From contig NC_092577.1 of assembly GCF_037975245.1 (NCBI RefSeq), positions 1,114,001 through 1,178,000 of the forward strand: DNA of 64,000 nucleotides. The letters are read 5' to 3'. Positions within the stretch are counted from its first letter, which is position 1; each line of letters opens with the position of its first letter. The notes beneath the pieces are model-generated. The model did not search any database. It saw only the letters and a program-made list of their open reading frames with translations, and was not told the origin of the DNA. The position numbers were made by a program, and so were the translations under genes. The DNA is from Apostichopus japonicus. Its lineage: Eukaryota > Echinodermata > Holothuroidea > Aspidochirotida > Stichopodidae. This document shows, one piece after another, positions 49,570 to 60,100 of the stretch.

Positions 49570-50399
49570 GCATGGGCGTCAATCCAGCGGGGACGGGGGG
49601 GTGGGGACACGTCCCCCCCACATTTCGATGGGTGGTGGAAACAAAATCAAATGTCCCCCCCCCCCCGCCTCACACATTTGGAAAAAGAGTAATGATGTGG
49701 CTCTATTTGGTTAGGACTTACACATCTCAGGATTCATATCATCGAATATCACTCAATGTTGCTGAATGGAGAATTCCACCCAGATCTCGTGAGTTGGTAC
49801 CCTGAGCTCTCCGACAATTTTAAGCTTAGTCTGCCTTTCTTTCGAGGCCAGTTCCAGTCGTCGTCGGTTGAAGGGTATAGACAAATATTCAAGTTGATGA
49901 ATACAGCGGTACGGGCTATGTTTGGTGAAGTCGAAGCTCTCTTGTGGTCCTCCTAGTCTCCTCCGCCAGTTCGACGGAAGCCGAGAGATAATTGAGTGCT
50001 TTGAGGCGTTTGAAAACATGGCTACGGAGCACCATGACTCAACATAGGCTGAACCATGTGATGGTGTGCCATATTCACCGCGAACGTCTAGCCCAGTTGA
50101 AGCCTGAGGAGTTAGCAGAGAAGTTCGTTGGTTCCTCGGATTACAGACGCCGCATCTTCGGGCGATTCCAGTAAAAAAATAGTGCGCTCCGTCATTATCA
50201 TAAGAGACAGCACTTCATAGCTAGAGCCAAAGCCTGTACATATTTGTTGTTTAGTTGTAGATGGTGTTTAAAAGACGGTGCCCGTTCCCTAATATTGGGG
50301 AAATGAAATAGGGAGCATATTCCGTGGCAGCGCATCCCATGTTACCTTGTTGTTGAGTGATACCGGAGTTTACTCCACAGTGAGAACACTGGGTACACG
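49570..50399 (+). mobile_element. hAT transposon remnant with transposase fragment
   Basis: Starts at CATGGGCGTCAATCCAGCGG followed by G- and C-rich stretches able to pair (GGGGACACGTCCCC), typical of hAT ends. It lies where unit A has uninterrupted sequence. The matching right end was not found. It contains the transposase fragment 49756-50174 and is interrupted at 50400 by another hAT. Confidence 0.55.
49756..50174 (+). pseudogene. hAT-family transposase C-terminal fragment
   Basis: Two neighbouring frames read FHPDLVSWYPELSDNFKLSL and, after a break, ALRRLKTWLRSTMTQHRLNH, VMVCHIHRERLAQL and FVGSSDYRRRIFGRF. The pattern L-K-T-W/Y-L-R-S-T-M-x-x-x-R-L-N then H-x-x-R marks the dimerisation region of hAT transposases of the zinc-finger MYM/TTF-related group. 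The catalytic N-terminal part is absent. Confidence 0.65.
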
Positions 50400-51338
50400 C
50401 AGGGACGTCGCTAGAGGGGGTGTCTCACCCCAAACTTAGTAAAACTGACGATAGTTGGAAAATTGGAGTGCGACAGTCGGAATTTCCGACTGTCGCACTC
50501 TAGTTTATCTAGGCCTATTCATTTATTCCTGTGATTGTGCATGACCTAAAAATTGAAAAATTTCGGTCAAAATTTACCTTGAATCTGTCATATTTACCAC
50601 GTTTTCCTTGCCACTTTGAGAAATTGTATCTCGCGATTCTTATACTCCACCGTCAAAAACTTCGTATGATTTTGAATACTCCAATAAAAAAATGCCTATA
50701 GAACTACCGTCATAGGCGTAGGACCCAATTTGATTTTTTTTTTTTGGGGGGGGGGAGTTGTAACGACTTGCCCGAAAAATATAACCAACATTTTTCGCGC
50801 GCTACGCGCGTGTTCCACATGTGAATGTGCATATCATATACACATGCATCGATTTTTAAATCACATGCAAATAACATACAATCATTTCTGTCTTATTACC
50901 CTTCCATATTGGTTAGAGTTATTTGGAAGTCGTTACAATATTAATGGTAATAATAATATAAGTTTAACTACTGAAAAACACATTGCAAATTATCTTTCTT
51001 TCAGTAGGTGCCTGAAAAATTATCAGCATTTTGCCCGAAATTTCACAAAAATATTTGGTTGGGGTGGAGGGGGGGGGCCAATAAATTTGTGAAATGAGTG
51101 CCAGTGGGTACAAATGTATCGAAAAAAGTTCGGAACAAAAGTGCAGTCGCGATAGATTGGGTGTCTGACACTGACCGTATCGTAGACGAGTAGCGCGAGG
51201 GTGAGGGGGGGTGGGGGTACAAAGCAGCAGTCGGAATTTTCTGGCTTCAAAACCCATCCAGTTGGATTTTCAGCCACTACACGCTCCCCCCCCCTCCCCT
51301 CTCAATCATCAAGCCTTAGCTACGTTCCTGGGTGCACG
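50392..51338. mobile_element. Non-autonomous hAT element, 931 bp
   Basis: Element 50400-51330: left end CAGGGACGTCGCTAG, right end (read outwards) CAGGAACGTAGCTA. The 8-bp flanks GGTACACG (50392-50399) and GGTGCACG (51331-51338) match at seven positions. The interior is non-coding with G runs at 50740 and 51067. It split the older hAT remnant. Confidence 0.78.
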
Positions 51339-51906
51339 GTGGTTACATAGTACTCTCCGACCAGAATTTACCAGATGCAGATCCACCCAGCAACCGAGAT
51401 AACTTGCGTGAGTACTCCAACGAACAACCACTGATGTATTTGGATGCCTTCATCATTTTAGCCGCCACTCACATGGGACCTATTCTAAGTCTGACGATAC
51501 ATGCGCATGTGTGAGGTCCTGAAAACATAATTAAAGTGGTTTGTCTTGCCATCCTTTTTTTTCAAATTTCATAGAAATGTATTCTCGTAGACCTAGCAAA
51601 ACATTTAAACTGACACAGTCCCGTTGGAAGTGTGTCACGGGTGGTATTAAAAGTCATTGGTGGTTTAACATGCTGGCGTATGACGACTTTTGGCCAAATT
51701 TGCGCTAAGCTCATTATACGAACTCGGATCTGGGCTGTGCCTAATTGGTTAGTTATTTAAATTATTAATAATGGCATATGAGGAAATGCACCAATTTTGT
51801 GGTACGGCTCCCAGGACGGCAAGTCGAGAAACTCACATGCAGTCGCGGCGGAAAGCTTCCTTCGCCTATATGTCCGGAGACATTTTGGGACATCGTTCTT
51901 ACAGGC
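51339..51906. other. Unassigned DNA between hAT elements
   Basis: Probably the remainder of the hAT remnant starting at 49570. Nothing further can be named. Confidence 0.35.
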
Positions 51907-52225
51907 CAGGGGTGGGCAACTACGGCCCGCGGGCCACATGCGGCCCGCCAGTGATTTTTTACATCATCATTAAAAACGAACTAGCTGCCTAGAATTTATC
52001 TGCACTTATGATGCTGTCAGGTAGGTCTATTATCACCAATAATTATCAATTGGACTGTATTGACATTATGTTTTTGTGAATGCAGATTAGTACACACACC
52101 TATTTCTTGAACGTCCTCGGAAGCAAAGGTTTGAAATCATCAGCAGGTCGTTGGTTAGGTGCCGCCCTGTCAATCTTTCGCTTCTAAAATCTGGCCAATT
52201 CATTCAAAAAGGTAGCCCACCCCTG
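51907..52225. mobile_element. hAT-type MITE, 319 bp
   Basis: Left end CAGGGGTGGGCAACTACGGC, right end GTAGCCCACCCCTG, which form inverted repeats CAGGGGTGGGC. The GC-rich self-complementary GGCCCGCGGGCCACATGCGG interior is characteristic of a widespread hAT MITE type. The 8-bp flanks TTACAGGC and CTAGGAGC match at only four positions, so the target duplication has decayed. The right flank rejoins unit-A homology at 46930. Confidence 0.75.
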
Positions 52226-53096
52226 CTAGGAGCCCGCCAAAAAGTTATCTCGGGCGGCGGCCAAGTGTTCCTAAAACAGGTAGATCCGGCCTCGTCTTTA
52301 AGATATGTAAGATGAACGTGAATATAAGTCCACTAATAATGGGAATCATTTATATGTTTGCGTTTTTTATCAATGGCGTCACATGAATATTCTATCTGGT
52401 TATTCAGTTTTATCGTGTTTACTATGCATAGTAAACTTAGTATGATATGGTGATAATATAACTTGGTGATATTATAACTTGGTGATATTAAAACTTGGTT
52501 ATATTATAACAGTCAAGGTTACTACCTATGCTTACATAGCATGGAATGGATTACTGCCAGACACTTCAATGACTTTATATGACTTATGTAGACTATATGC
52601 AGACAAGCCGACAAGACACATTGCAATTTTGACCATAGTAACATAAGGAAATTCGGTCTTCGTAATAGAGCAATACAACAAGATAATTCATTACATGATC
52701 TTGACGAATCAGATTATTTACTTTACGGTTTCTATAGCGACCTAGTTTTTCTTGGATATAAGCCTGGTTAATATAGCTATTTAAATAAGACTTGTAAGAA
52801 GAGTTTCTATCATGATGACTTTTATAACGTTTTTGTTCTGTAACGATAAATTTACAGGCCTACATAAAAATATACGTATCGATGTCTTGGTTTGAAGTTT
52901 GAAGTTTATTGCTAGATGTCCATATATATATATGCATAAATTATACATATACATACATATATATGCATATACATATATATATATATATACTAGTGTTCCA
53001 CTAGTCTCAACATATATTCCGCTCTGTCCACCGGACATAGAGCACTCTGCGCCAAGATAGACGCCAACCAATCAACCAATATATATATATATATAT

Positions 53097-53354
53097 AAGA
53101 AATGAATGTGTATAGTGGTATGACAGATATATAGTAATTCAATAAAGAATAACACACCAGAAAAATTCCACTTCACGACCGGTTTCGAGTGGTACGGGCT
53201 TAGGTTCGTGACACGAAGATCCGGGGTTCGATTCCTACCTTCGCCTGATGAGTCCCAAAAGGACGAAACCGGTCGTGAAGTGGAATTTTTCTGGTGTATT
53301 ATTCTTTATTGAATTACTATATATCTGTCATACCACTATACACATTCATTTCTT
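53097..53354 (+). mobile_element. tRNA/hammerhead SINE-like unit 1, palindromic
   Basis: Two 91-bp arms, 53097-53187 and 53264-53354, are inverted copies with a single mismatch seen. They enclose 76 bp holding a tRNA-like 3' part (B box GGTTCGATTCC at 53225-53235) and the hammerhead core. The right arm is shared with unit 2, so the left arm is an inverted extra copy that has replaced the 5' end of the tRNA-like head, including most of the A box. Confidence 0.8.
53239..53280 (+). ncRNA. Type I hammerhead ribozyme 1
   Basis: Complete core: helix I CTTCGC (53239-53244), CTGATGA (53245-53251), helix II GTCC/GGAC (53252-53255 with 53261-53264) with loop CAAAA, GAAA (53265-53268), then ACC/GGT as a minimal helix III without a loop, and cleavage triplet GTC ending at 53274, followed by helix I strand GTGAAG (53275-53280, one G-U pair). 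All invariant core bases are present. With no loop in helix III a single unit cannot fold stably, but the self-complementary ACCGGT would let two units pair as a double hammerhead, as known for short-helix-III ribozymes. Confidence 0.85.
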
Positions 53355-53519
53355 ATTTACGGCTTGGCTTGCCTATAAAGAGTGGTTATTCAGTGTATAT
53401 TTGTTTAAAGATTGTCAGATTCAAAGCGCCAGGGGCGCACTCTGTACAATCTTAATACTTGGGTAATACGCCCTTAATGACAGTTATTCAAAGCCAAGTT
53501 ATACGCTTTAACACACCAG

Positions 53520-53663
53520 TAGAATCACTGTGGTCGAGTGGTACGGGCTTAGGTTCGTGACACGAAGATCCGGGGTTCGATTCCTACCTTCGCCTGATGA
53601 GTCCCAAAAGGACGAAACCGGTCGTGAAGTGGAATTTTTCTGGTGTGTTATTCTTTATTGAAT

Positions 53664-53668
<5 letters not shown>
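53520..53668 (+). mobile_element. tRNA/hammerhead SINE-like unit 2
   Basis: A full tRNA-like head with A box TGGTCGAGTGG (53531-53541) and B box GGTTCGATTCC (53574-53584) at tRNA spacing leads directly into the hammerhead core and the AATTTTTCTGGTGTGTTATT tail shared with unit 1. A (TA)n array follows at 53665. The head resembles Leu/Ser-type tRNA. Pol III transcription of an RNA carrying its own cleavage motif is the natural reading. Confidence 0.8.
53588..53629 (+). ncRNA. Type I hammerhead ribozyme 2
   Basis: Same sequence as hammerhead 1: CTGATGA at 53594-53600, GTCC/GGAC helix II at 53601-53613, GAAA at 53614-53617, ACCGGT helix III region, predicted cleavage after 53623 and GTGAAG at 53624-53629. 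Core fully conserved. Confidence 0.85.
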
Positions 53669-53957
<289 letters not shown>

Positions 53958-54042
53958 GAACAGTTTGTTTCACTGAGAGCAGGATTCAAATTTAAGTTAA
54001 GCTTCAAGTCAGCGAGGAGGAAGGAAGATTTTATATTCAAAC

Positions 54043-54115
54043 ATGGAGACTAAAACATTTCTTCATCTCTTTATTGTTTTCGCAGTTTGTGTTGATGCTT
54101 CTCTAACAGACGGCA
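54043..54115 (+). CDS. FReD gene exon 1 (signal peptide, copy C)
   Basis: [20 protein letters not shown] followed by LTDG; donor GGCA|GTTAGT, weaker than the GTAAGT of copies A and B. It is the copy nearest to exon 2, but the other two have better donors. Confidence 0.85.
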
Positions 54116-57100
54116 GTTAGTTTTCTCTTAATTTAAAAATAATTCCTCTCTGTTTCTCACATTTGCAGTACTAGTTTGAGAGAAACAAATCTAACCACGT
54201 TACAAACGGTAAACTAAGCCTACTTTTGAAGTAAATTTGAGAGAATATCACTTTCTGTCACTGCTTGACATTGTTAGGTTTCATGTGCTCCGTAATTTCG
54301 ATATCAACCACACACAAAAAAAATACCCACACCCTCACACCACCCCACGCATCCACCCCATTTACCCCACCCACCGACCTCACTCCCAATACCCCATCTC
54401 TTTAGTACTTGTTATTCTCGTACTCCTAGTCCAGAAAACAAATTGTAACCAAATAGCTAGTAACCAAAGGGGTGTACGAAATACTAGAAAAGTGTTCATT
54501 TCGGTTGTTTTCTAGAATTGTGCCAATTTGCGGCAAAGTTTCCGGGGGTAGGAAGTGGTTGTTACAGTTCGAAGAAAAATGGTAAGGTTTTTATCTTAGT
54601 TTATTATTACTATCTTTACTGTTGGCGTCTATCTTAAAGCAGCATTTTGCGTCCTTTTCTATGATTTTCCTCAACCTCACTGATTCCACTATGCCATAAC
54701 GACATACATAACTAGCTTATCTATTTAAATCTTACTTAAATGGTGGCATAAAAGTCGAAAAATTTGCAACTTTCAACTTTGTTTTTCTCCAAGATATTTC
54801 CGTTAGAACCATATAAACCTCGCCCATAATATGAAAATTTAAACACTACGAATGTCATTGATCAATTGGCCTATGTAATACAACACCATGCTTTATTTGT
54901 GTACAGTCTATATGGCAGTTGTACCAGGGAGTTCCATACATCTCCCTGGTTGTACCAACGTTAAGTCTTGAATCTATTTTTAGCAACGGCTCATAAATAG
55001 ACCTGCATATCCGATTGGTTGAATTCAAACTAGTGGGTTTTGGGGGAACTGTATGCGATTAATTTTAACAGTGGAATTTGTCGTGGACACTCTTCACATT
55101 ATCTGCAAATATCCTTAATTACTCGCCAATTAACGTTGTTGGCAGGGAAAAACTTGGCTAATATCTTAGTTTGCTGTTTTGTGATTGATATATGTAGAAA
55201 ACTCGATGGACATGTCAAAAAAATAGAAAACGGCGACCAAACGCAAAATGCTGCTTTAATATGATTTTGCTTTATATTCTTAATCGTTTTCCAGAGGGGG
55301 CAACAGGTGGTCCGAATATTTATTTTCAGTCTTTAATCCTATCATCGCTCTTTCCTTTCATCTTACCTCGCCTTTGTTGTGTCTAAATTTGCTCTATCCA
55401 TCGCTCATTTATCCAATTTAGTTGTCTGTCCATTTCTCTCACTTTCTTTTCCATTGTCAATTTAGTCTTTAAAAAGTATTCCAGAGATGTAGCATAGTTT
55501 AAAGAAGAAACCAAATTAATTTGATAGAAAGTGTTATGAACAATGTTTCCAACTAGACACGTCATATGCGAGGGGAATATTTTGTTCTGAAACACGTCGA
55601 GTACATCAGCAGCAATAACATAAACAATTTGTTCTTATTGCTCAAACCCCTTCAAGCTGTCTCCGAAACAAGTGAAGAAGATACCAAGGAGACAATTGAG
55701 AGCACCACTGAAAAATCTGGAAGCACCACTGAAACCTCTGGAAGCACCACTGAAACCTCTGGAAGCACCACTGAAACCTCTGGAAGCACCACTGAAACCT
55801 CTGAGAGCACCACTGAAACCTCTGAGAGCACCACTGTAGATATAACATCTGATTTATCCACCCTCATTAGCATCGAGGGAGATTGCTCCCTGCCTGACGA
55901 GGCTGGTTCTGTATTGGTGAGACAGCATACTTCAAAACAGTAAACGTTCTTATTTTGCTTAGACCAATTGTCAATGGATTCTTTGTAGGCACGTCTTAAG
56001 GTTCGGTAAGGGTTGGGTAGGGCACGGGTAGGGAAGGCATTGGGTAGGAATATTGGTTGGGTAGGGATTGAGTAGGGTAGGGATTGAGTAGGGGTTGGGT
56101 AGGGATTGGGTAAGGGTTTGGTAGGGTAGGAATTGCATAGGGGTTGAGTAGAGGTCGGGATTGGGTACTGATAAGGGTTTGGTATGGGTCGGGGTTGGGT
56201 AGGGATTGGTTAAGGATAAGGGTTCGGTACGGGTTGGGTATGGGTCGGGGTTGAGATTGGAGAGGGTTTTGGAGGGATAAGGGTTCGGTAGGGGTTGGGT
56301 AGCGTTAGGGTACTGATAGGATTGGATATGGGTTGGGTAGGGGTTGGGTAGGGATACTGGTTGGGTAGGGGTTTGGTTGGGTAGGGATTGGAAAGGGTCG
56401 GTAGGGCTCGGGATTGGGTAATGATAGGGGTCGGTAGGGGTTGGGATTGGATAGGGATCGGTTACTGGGATAAGGGTTCGGTACGGGTTGGGTAGGGGTC
56501 GGGGTTGGTAATTTGGCAGGGATTGGGTAGTGATAATGGTTCGGTAGGGGTGGGTAGGGGTCGGGGTTGGGTGGGTTTAAAGCAAATTCAACATATCTTC
56601 GAAACTGTTGTATTCCTTCTTTTCTCCTTCGTAATGTTTATTTAGAACTGTACAAGTATGTACAACTGTACCGATGGACTCAAAAGCGTGAACGAAGAGC
56701 ACTATTGCTGCTCTAACGCATCATGTGAGACGCGTGGAGACATACACAAGTGTTACCGTGGTAGCGGTTTCCAAGGTAACGGAGAAACATGCACACACAT
56801 GACCAACTGCCAGGATTATTTCAAGTTAAGTTTTAATATCAGTGGTATATATACCATCAAACCAACTGTCGGGAATGGATCATCATTTGCTGTGTTCTGT
56901 AATATGGCTGATGGAGGTGGATGGACGGTAAGTCTAGAATGACCAGAGAGTTGGGAATCGACCGAAAGGATCCAAATACCTGTATAGATGGTAACTCGTT
57001 AACATTGTAACTCACACAGATGGTAACTCACACAGATGGTAACTCTTACAGATGGTAACTCATATAGATGATAACTCGTATAGATGATAACTCGTGTAGA

Positions 57101-60100
57101 TGGTAACTCGCATAGATGGTAACTCGCATAGATGGTAACTCGTATAGATGATAACTCGTTAACATGGTAACTCTTACAGAAGGTAACTCTTACAGATGGT
57201 AACTCTTACAGATGGTAACTCTTACAGATGGTAACTCATATAGATGATAACTCGTGTAGATGGTAACTCGCATAGATGGTAACTCGTTTAGATGGTAACT
57301 CGTATAGATGGTAACTCATATAGATGGTAACTCGTATAGATGGTAACACGTTTAGATAGTAACTCGTATAGATTGTAACTCGTTTAGATGGTAACTGGTA
57401 TAGATGGTAACTCGTACAGATGGTAACTCGTATAGATGGTAACACGTTTAGATGGTAACTCGTATAGATTGTAACTCTTTTAGATGGTAACTGGTATAGA
57501 TGGTAACTCTTATAGATGGTAACTCATACATATGGTAACTCGTATAGATGGTAACTCGTATAGATGGTAACTCGCATAGATGGTAACTCGTATAGATGGT
57601 AACTCGCATAGATGGTAACTCGTTTAGATGGTAACTCGTATAGATTGTAACTCTTTTAGATGGTAACTGGTATAGATGGTAACTCTTATAGATGGTAACT
57701 CATACATATGGTAACTCGTATAGATGGTAACTCGTATAGATGGTAACTCGCATAGATGGTAACTCGTATAGATGGTAACTCGCATAGATGGTAACTCGTT
57801 TAGATGGTAACTCGTATAGATTGTAACTCTTTTAGATGGTAACTGTTATAGATGGTAACTCTTATAGATGGTAACTCATACATATGGTAACTCGTATAGA
57901 TGGTAACTCGTATAGATGGTAACTCGCATAGATGGTAACTCGCATAGATGGTAACTCGTTTAGATGGTAACTCGTATAGATGGTAACTCGCATAGATGGT
58001 AACTCGTATAGATGGTAACTCGCATAGATGGTAACTCGTTTAGATGGTAACTCGTATAGATGGTAACTCTTTTAGATGGTAACTGGTATAGATGGTAACT
58101 CTTATAGATGGTAACTCATACATATGGTAACTCGTATAGATGGTAACTCGTATAGATGGTAACTCGCATAGATGGTAACTCGTATAGATGGTAACTCGCA
58201 TAGATGGTAACTCGTATAGATGGTAACTCGCATAGATGGTAACTCGTTTAGATGGTAACTCGTATAGATTGTAACTCGCATAGATGGTAACTGGTATAGA
58301 TGGTAACTCTTATAGATGGTAACTCATACATATGGTAACTCGTATAGATGGTAACTCGTATAGATGGTAACTCGCATAGATGGTAACTCGTATAGATGGT
58401 AACTCGCATAGATGGTAACTCGTATAGATGGTAACTCGCATAGATGGTAACTCGTTTAGATGGTAACTCGTATAGATGGTAACTCGCATAGATGGTAACT
58501 CGTATAGATGGTAACTCGCATAGATGGTAACTCGTTTAGATGGTAACTCGTATAGATGGTAACTCGTATAGATGGTAAGTCGTTTAATCGTACAGATGTT
58601 TATATCGTATAGATCGCAAGGTAAATTTTCGTAAATCCCTCACATTTTTTCTTATTAATGCCATTCTTACAATATACAGAATATAATGATATGCTATAAA
58701 CTGTTAATAAAAAACTATTATTGATGGATTACATAAGTTGACTAAACTATAAAAATTTCATTCATTTTTTAATCTACCAGGTTTTTCAACGTCGTGTTAA
58801 TGGATCTGTTGATTTTTATCGTAACTGGACCAGCTATAAAGAAGGTTTTGGTGAGCTGACTCATGAGTTTTGGTTAGGTAATGATAAGCTGTATTACCTC
58901 ACCAATCAAAGTCAATATCAGTTAAGGGTTGATCTGGTGGACGAAGATGGGAAACATTACTACGCTCTATATGGGTGGTTCCACATCAACGATGAAAGTG
59001 ACCATTATCGACTGTCTGTAGGTGGATCTTACAATGGAACAACAGGTTTGTATACCAGCTATATCATTCCCTGACACAACTTAGTCACCCAGGTGGGACA
59101 ATTTTGTCTATACTGTAGTGTTATGTCCCGCTTCAGAGCACTCGTATTGTCAGTACGAGCAGTATGAATATCATGTGTCTATCAGATCAAGGTTAGGAAC
59201 TGTTTGTACTGTCAATACCAGTGCTTGGAAGCATGATATTGGAGTACAGTTTAGAGAGGTATTATCATTAGGAAATTGTCCCAACTGGCTGACTTAATAA
59301 CTTTCACGATGAATGAAAGCATCTTTTAACTTCCACCCATTAGAAGTCTGTAAAGCTCAGTATAGTGTTTTGCATAATATTTCGAAGTATCCGTATTGCG
59401 TATTGGAGGGATGGCGCACCTATCCTAGATACTAAAGTCAGTTGCAAGAGTGCTCGTATGTTAGGAAACTAGCACTACTACTCTGAGAATACAAAGTGTT
59501 GATACATTTAATAAAATTGCCTCTAAGGTTAAAAGAGCAATGAATGAACTTCAAAATAAACTTCCTTTCCAAAAGTTTTGGAAGCCCTCCACAAGAAAAA
59601 AATCTTCAGTTTCCAAACGAAGAAAAATATTCTGGCTTCAGCATTGGAATAGTGAAATATTATCAAACCTCTCTGGTTTGGTTCTATACGTCCGGCGTTT
59701 GCTTTCATTCTAATGTATTCAGAAAATACTTTGGATTCAGGTTTAACGAATGGGGATCTCTAGTTACGCCCTCAATCAACAAAGGGGCGCTGTCATAGCG
59801 GTCCTTTCTAGTTCCGCGAAACTTAACAAGTTGCATGAAATCACAGATAATTCCTTTGAGGAAGCTCTGGCGGAGACTTCCGAGCAAACTACCTGCAGAT
59901 ATCCTAATTCACACACAGTTTTACATATTCGAGCTAATCTTGATATTTTATCACCCATAAATAGTACATTTTAGAAATGAAATGTTGCACATTCTTTCGG
60001 CAACTTACAGACGTCTACCAGTCAACCAATCAGGATGCTCCTTTGGCGTATTCTCTGAATCACGTCCCGTACGCGATATTTTTTTCGTAGTACAGCGAGG

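Noticed and set aside
53188-53244. Functional tRNA gene at hammerhead unit 1
   Set aside because: The A box is replaced by the inverted arm and there is no acceptor stem; it is a tRNA-like SINE head.
55642-55873. Minus-strand repeat proteins (Trp/Cys/Phe or Val/Leu/Ser heptads)
   Set aside because: Reverse frames of the 21-bp repeat in FReD exon 2; the sense frame is fixed by splicing and the FReD.
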